Below are positions 14,081 to 16,413 of a stretch of DNA of 16,413 nt, piece after piece. Under the pieces are notes generated by a model, which saw nothing but the letters and a program-made list of their open reading frames with translations, did no database searches and had not been told where the DNA came from. Origin of the DNA: Bacteroidales bacterium (GTDB lineage: Bacteria; Bacteroidota; Bacteroidia; Bacteroidales; UBA932); NCBI GenBank assembly GCA_004556005.1, contig SFJA01000037.1, positions 1 to 16,413 of the forward strand, read 5' to 3'. Position 1 is the stretch's first letter; the number at the start of each line of letters is the position of its first letter. The position numbers and the translations under genes are program-made.

Positions 14081-14934
14081 CGTATTATTCTTTTGATTTT
14101 GTTTGCTTGTTCGATAAGAGAACGTATGGCGTCCTCGTCACCCGCATCGATCGCATCCCTGAACTGCTGCATCTTGTCGATGTAGGTATTGATGACCTGA
14201 AGCACGTTGTCCCTGTTCTGGGACAGTATCGGCACCCACATGTCCGCATTGCTCTTTGCAAGACGGACCGTGGAGGAAAAGCCTCCCGATGCCAGGTCGA
14301 AAATGTGTCTTTCGTCCTTTTCCTTGTCAAGCACAGTCAATGCCAGCGCAAATGACGTAACGTGCGAGATATGGGAAATATATGCGGTATGAACGTCGTG
14401 GTTGGAGGCATTCATATATATAGGCCTCATATTGAGGGCGTCATAGAGCTTCTCTATGAGCCTTACCGCGCGGTTGTCCGACTCCTCCGTATTGCAGAAT
14501 ATGCAGGCACGGCCGTCAAAAAGACCCGGCATTGCAGCCCACGGGCCGCTGTACTCCGTTCCGGCCATAGGATGGGTGGAAACATAGCGTGAACGCATAG
14601 GGTGATAGTGTACGCTGCGTACCATGGCTTCCTTTACGGAACATACGTCGATGACCGTCCTGTTGCAGTCCTTGCCCTCCCTTGCGTAAATGTCAAGAAC
14701 ATGGGGCAGCATCTTCACGGCCGCTCCAACAGGCACGGCAATGACAAGAATATCGCTCTCCGCCGCTGCCGTATCCAGGTCTTCTATCCTGTCCACCAGC
14801 GACATCTTGAGCGCGGCTTCGGCATTGAGACGGTCATTCTCAACACCTATTATTTCATCGGCAAAATGCTTGCGGCGCAGCTCGATGGCCATAGAGCCGC
14901 CAATAAGGCCGAGTCCTACAACTGCTACTTTCAT
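14077..14934 (-). CDS. Prephenate dehydrogenase (TyrA family)
   Basis: This enzyme oxidatively decarboxylates prephenate to 4-hydroxyphenylpyruvate, the tyrosine branch. The N-terminal Rossmann domain has GLGLIGGS (7-14) and IGVEND (29-34), where the acidic Glu32 at the end of the second strand favours NAD+ over NADP+. VIDVCSVKEA (94-103) and STHPMAGTEYSG (119-130; His121 in the catalytic region) are typical of the family. The C-terminal helical dimerisation domain includes HISHVTSFALA (188-198), FDLASGGFSSTVRLAKSN (212-229) and MWVPILSQNRDNV (232-244). It is 285 residues long with no ACT domain, which suggests no direct amino acid feedback on this protein. Both ends overlap neighbours as ATGA: the aminotransferase upstream and DAHP synthase/chorismate mutase downstream. 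Arogenate dehydrogenase activity is a possible alternative. Confidence 0.93.
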   Translation of the reverse strand: MKVAVVGLGLIGGSMAIELRRKHFADEIIGVENDRLNAEAALKMSLVDRIEDLDTAAAESDILVIAVPVGAAVKMLPHVLDIYAREGKDCNRTVIDVCSVKEAMVRSVHYHPMRSRYVSTHPMAGTEYSGPWAAMPGLFDGRACIFCNTEESDNRAVRLIEKLYDALNMRPIYMNASNHDVHTAYISHISHVTSFALALTVLDKEKDERHIFDLASGGFSSTVRLAKSNADMWVPILSQNRDNVLQVINTYIDKMQQFRDAIDAGDEDAIRSLIEQANKIKRIIR

Positions 14935-16085
14935 ATCACCTTCCTTATCCTTTCCAAAGCTTCTTCAAACACCCCAGGCTCGGCGCAAAGCGAAATGCGC
15001 AGGTACTCGCGTCCGTTTTTGCCGAAGATGAATCCAGGAGTAATGAACACACCAGCCTCCTCGAGCAGCCTGTCAGAGACCGCTTCAGCATCAGGGCCTC
15101 TCTTTCCCCAAAGGAAAAGTCCCTGACTGTCAGGGTTATACTTCACTCCCAGATAGTCAAATATGCGAGCCGCAGCCTGCTTGCGGAGTCGGTACTCGCC
15201 ATTCAGTTTCTCAAACCACTCAGGTCCACGGTCGAGCGCCGCAGCAGCTGCAAACTGCAAAGGGCGGAACATTCCGGAGTCCATCTGGCTCTTGACCTTG
15301 AGCAGCTCGGAGACATACTCCCTCTCCCCCGCTATCATACCGACTCTCCAGCCGGACATATTGTGAGCCTTGCTGAGCGAATTCAACTCTACGCAGCATT
15401 CCCTTGCGCGCGGCACAGAGAGTATTGACAGAGGCTTGTCATTGAGTATGAAACTGTAAGGGTTGTCGTTACAGATCAGGATATTGTGTTCGAGCCCGAA
15501 GCGGACCAGCCTTTCATACAGTGCCCTGCTTGCAGGCGCCCCCGTAGGCATATTGGGATAATTGGTCCACATCATCTTGACTCCGCTCAGGTCCATTGCC
15601 TCCAGAGCGTCGAAATCAGGCATCCAGCCATCTTCTTCACGCAGGTCATAACTAAGGATTTGAGCCTCGCACAACCTGCTTGCAGATGTATAGGTAGGAT
15701 ATCCGGGATCGGGCACCAGAACCTTGTCTCCCTTGTCGAGAAATGCAAGGCTCAACAGGAGAATGCCTTCCTTTGATCCTGTCAACGGCTGAATCTCGCA
15801 ACTCGGATCGAGTTTCACGTCATAATAGCGCTCATACCAGCGGGCAAAGGCCTCTCTCAACTGAGGGGCTCCGAGGTAGCTCTGATAAGCGTGCACCCCA
15901 TCCTGCTGCGCCATATCGCACAGGGTATCGATTGCCTCCTGAGGCGGCCTACGGTCAGGAGAACCTATTCCAAGGTTGATTACAGGAGTATCACGCCGGG
16001 CATTCAGTTCGGCAATCTGACGGTTCTTGCGGGAAAAATAGTATTCGCGAACCTCACGGGTCCTCTCGGCAGCTTCGACTATCAT
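14931..16085 (-). CDS. PLP-dependent aminotransferase, probably aromatic amino acid transaminase
   Basis: This is a fold-type I (class I/II) aminotransferase of 384 residues. Visible elements are NLGIGSPDRRPP (37-48), the phosphate-binding turn TGSKEG (102-107), VPDPGYPTY (124-132), NYPNMPTGA (175-183), NDNPYSFI (206-213; Asp207 expected to bind the pyridinium nitrogen), SLSKAHNMSGWRVG (236-249) with the Schiff-base Lys239, and EYLRISLC (360-367) with the substrate-carboxylate Arg363. Sequence alone does not fix the substrate. Its place between pheA and tyrA suggests transamination of phenylpyruvate and 4-hydroxyphenylpyruvate, or of prephenate. The family also resembles LL-diaminopimelate and aspartate aminotransferases. 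Start and stop overlap the neighbours as ATGA. Confidence 0.9.
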   Translation of the reverse strand: MIVEAAERTREVREYYFSRKNRQIAELNARRDTPVINLGIGSPDRRPPQEAIDTLCDMAQQDGVHAYQSYLGAPQLREAFARWYERYYDVKLDPSCEIQPLTGSKEGILLLSLAFLDKGDKVLVPDPGYPTYTSASRLCEAQILSYDLREEDGWMPDFDALEAMDLSGVKMMWTNYPNMPTGAPASRALYERLVRFGLEHNILICNDNPYSFILNDKPLSILSVPRARECCVELNSLSKAHNMSGWRVGMIAGEREYVSELLKVKSQMDSGMFRPLQFAAAAALDRGPEWFEKLNGEYRLRKQAAARIFDYLGVKYNPDSQGLFLWGKRGPDAEAVSDRLLEEAGVFITPGFIFGKNGREYLRISLCAEPGVFEEALERIRKVI

Positions 16086-16413
16086 AGCATAGATTTGTAT
16101 TCGCCCAGAATGTCAAGGTCCTCCATAAGCGGACGGGCGGCAGCGATGGCCTGAAGATAACGGTCATAGCTCTCGAACTTTATGTCCGCGTAGAAGAAAT
16201 ACTGCCACTCGCGTCCGGGTATTGGCAGTGACTGAATCCTGGTAAGGTTCATATCGTAGAACGAAAGGATGGTCAGGACGCTGGAGAGCGCGCCCGGCTT
16301 ATGCGGGAGAGTGAAGCAGAGCGTTGCCTTGTCAATCTCCTCACGAGGCACCTGGAGCGCGTCGTCGAGGATCAGGAAGCGGGTGAAATTCTGCTTGTAG
16401 GTCTCGATGCTGG
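16082..16413 (-). CDS. pheA: Prephenate dehydratase, C-terminal ACT domain (5' partial)
   Basis: The frame is open to the right edge of the window, so this is the C-terminal 110 residues or so of a longer protein; the GTG at 16351 is internal. The first visible residues include NFTRFLIL, which matches the end of the prephenate dehydratase catalytic domain (the T-R-F block). An ACT regulatory domain follows, with LPHKPGALSSVL and IQSLPIPGREWQYFFYADI, the binding region for phenylalanine; the QSLPI sequence stands where other phyla have ESRP, and I recall the same form in Bacteroidota relatives. The enzyme converts prephenate to phenylpyruvate and is normally inhibited by phenylalanine through this domain. 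The TGA overlaps the aminotransferase ATG (16082-16085). Confidence 0.93.
   Translation of the reverse strand, partial: SIETYKQNFTRFLILDDALQVPREEIDKATLCFTLPHKPGALSSVLTILSFYDMNLTRIQSLPIPGREWQYFFYADIKFESYDRYLQAIAAARPLMEDLDILGEYKSML

Noticed and set aside
16349..16351. GTG at 16351 as a start for a stand-alone ACT-domain protein
   Set aside because: The frame continues to the window edge with residues (NFTRFLIL) that match the end of the prephenate dehydratase catalytic domain.
1..16413. Mobile element, CRISPR, defence or other accessory system
   Set aside because: No transposase, integrase, terminal repeats, spaced direct repeats or foreign-looking block was seen; nearly every base belongs to a recognisable housekeeping gene.

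Overview
The window is dense housekeeping DNA with almost no intergenic sequence. It consists of two convergent operons that meet at about 11,627-11,695. Protein signatures point to Bacteroidota, most likely order Bacteroidales. These are the dcw gene order mraY-murD-ftsW-murG-murC-ftsQ-ftsA-ftsZ, a DAHP synthase fused to a C-terminal chorismate mutase, the aromatic amino acid operon order, and a general lack of Shine-Dalgarno sequences before start codons. By eye, AGG (Arg) and ATA (Ile) codons are common and base composition is moderate; I did not count either. I cannot name a genus.

Plus strand, 1-11,626: the 3' part of the division and cell wall (dcw) cluster. mraY is cut by the left edge. 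It is followed by murD, ftsW, murG, murC, ftsQ, ftsA and ftsZ, and then gltX (glutamyl-tRNA synthetase), whose start codon overlaps the ftsZ stop as ATGA. MraY makes lipid I and MurG makes lipid II. MurD and MurC make UDP-MurNAc-peptide precursors. FtsW polymerises septal glycan strands, FtsQ is the bitopic divisome scaffold, and FtsA anchors FtsZ filaments to the membrane. Gaps range from -19 to +15 nt, so this is one transcription unit with extensive likely translational coupling.

Minus strand, 16,413 down to 11,696: an aromatic amino acid operon. It starts with pheA (prephenate dehydratase, only the C-terminal ACT domain is inside the window), then a PLP-dependent aminotransferase, tyrA-type prephenate dehydrogenase, and DAHP synthase/chorismate mutase. 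These four are joined by three ATGA overlaps. rpiB follows after 16 nt, and truB starts at a TTG that overlaps the rpiB stop. Together the first four cover entry into the shikimate pathway and the chorismate-to-Phe/Tyr branch. RpiB belongs to the pentose phosphate pathway that supplies erythrose-4-phosphate.

I found no mobile element, CRISPR array, tRNA, rRNA, toxin or defence module, and no clearly undescribed system. The points worth a second look are small: a long FtsA tail with a charged helix and altered nucleotide-loop residues, the ftsZ-gltX coupling, the TTG start of truB, extra segments in TruB and GltX, and variant motifs in FtsW.
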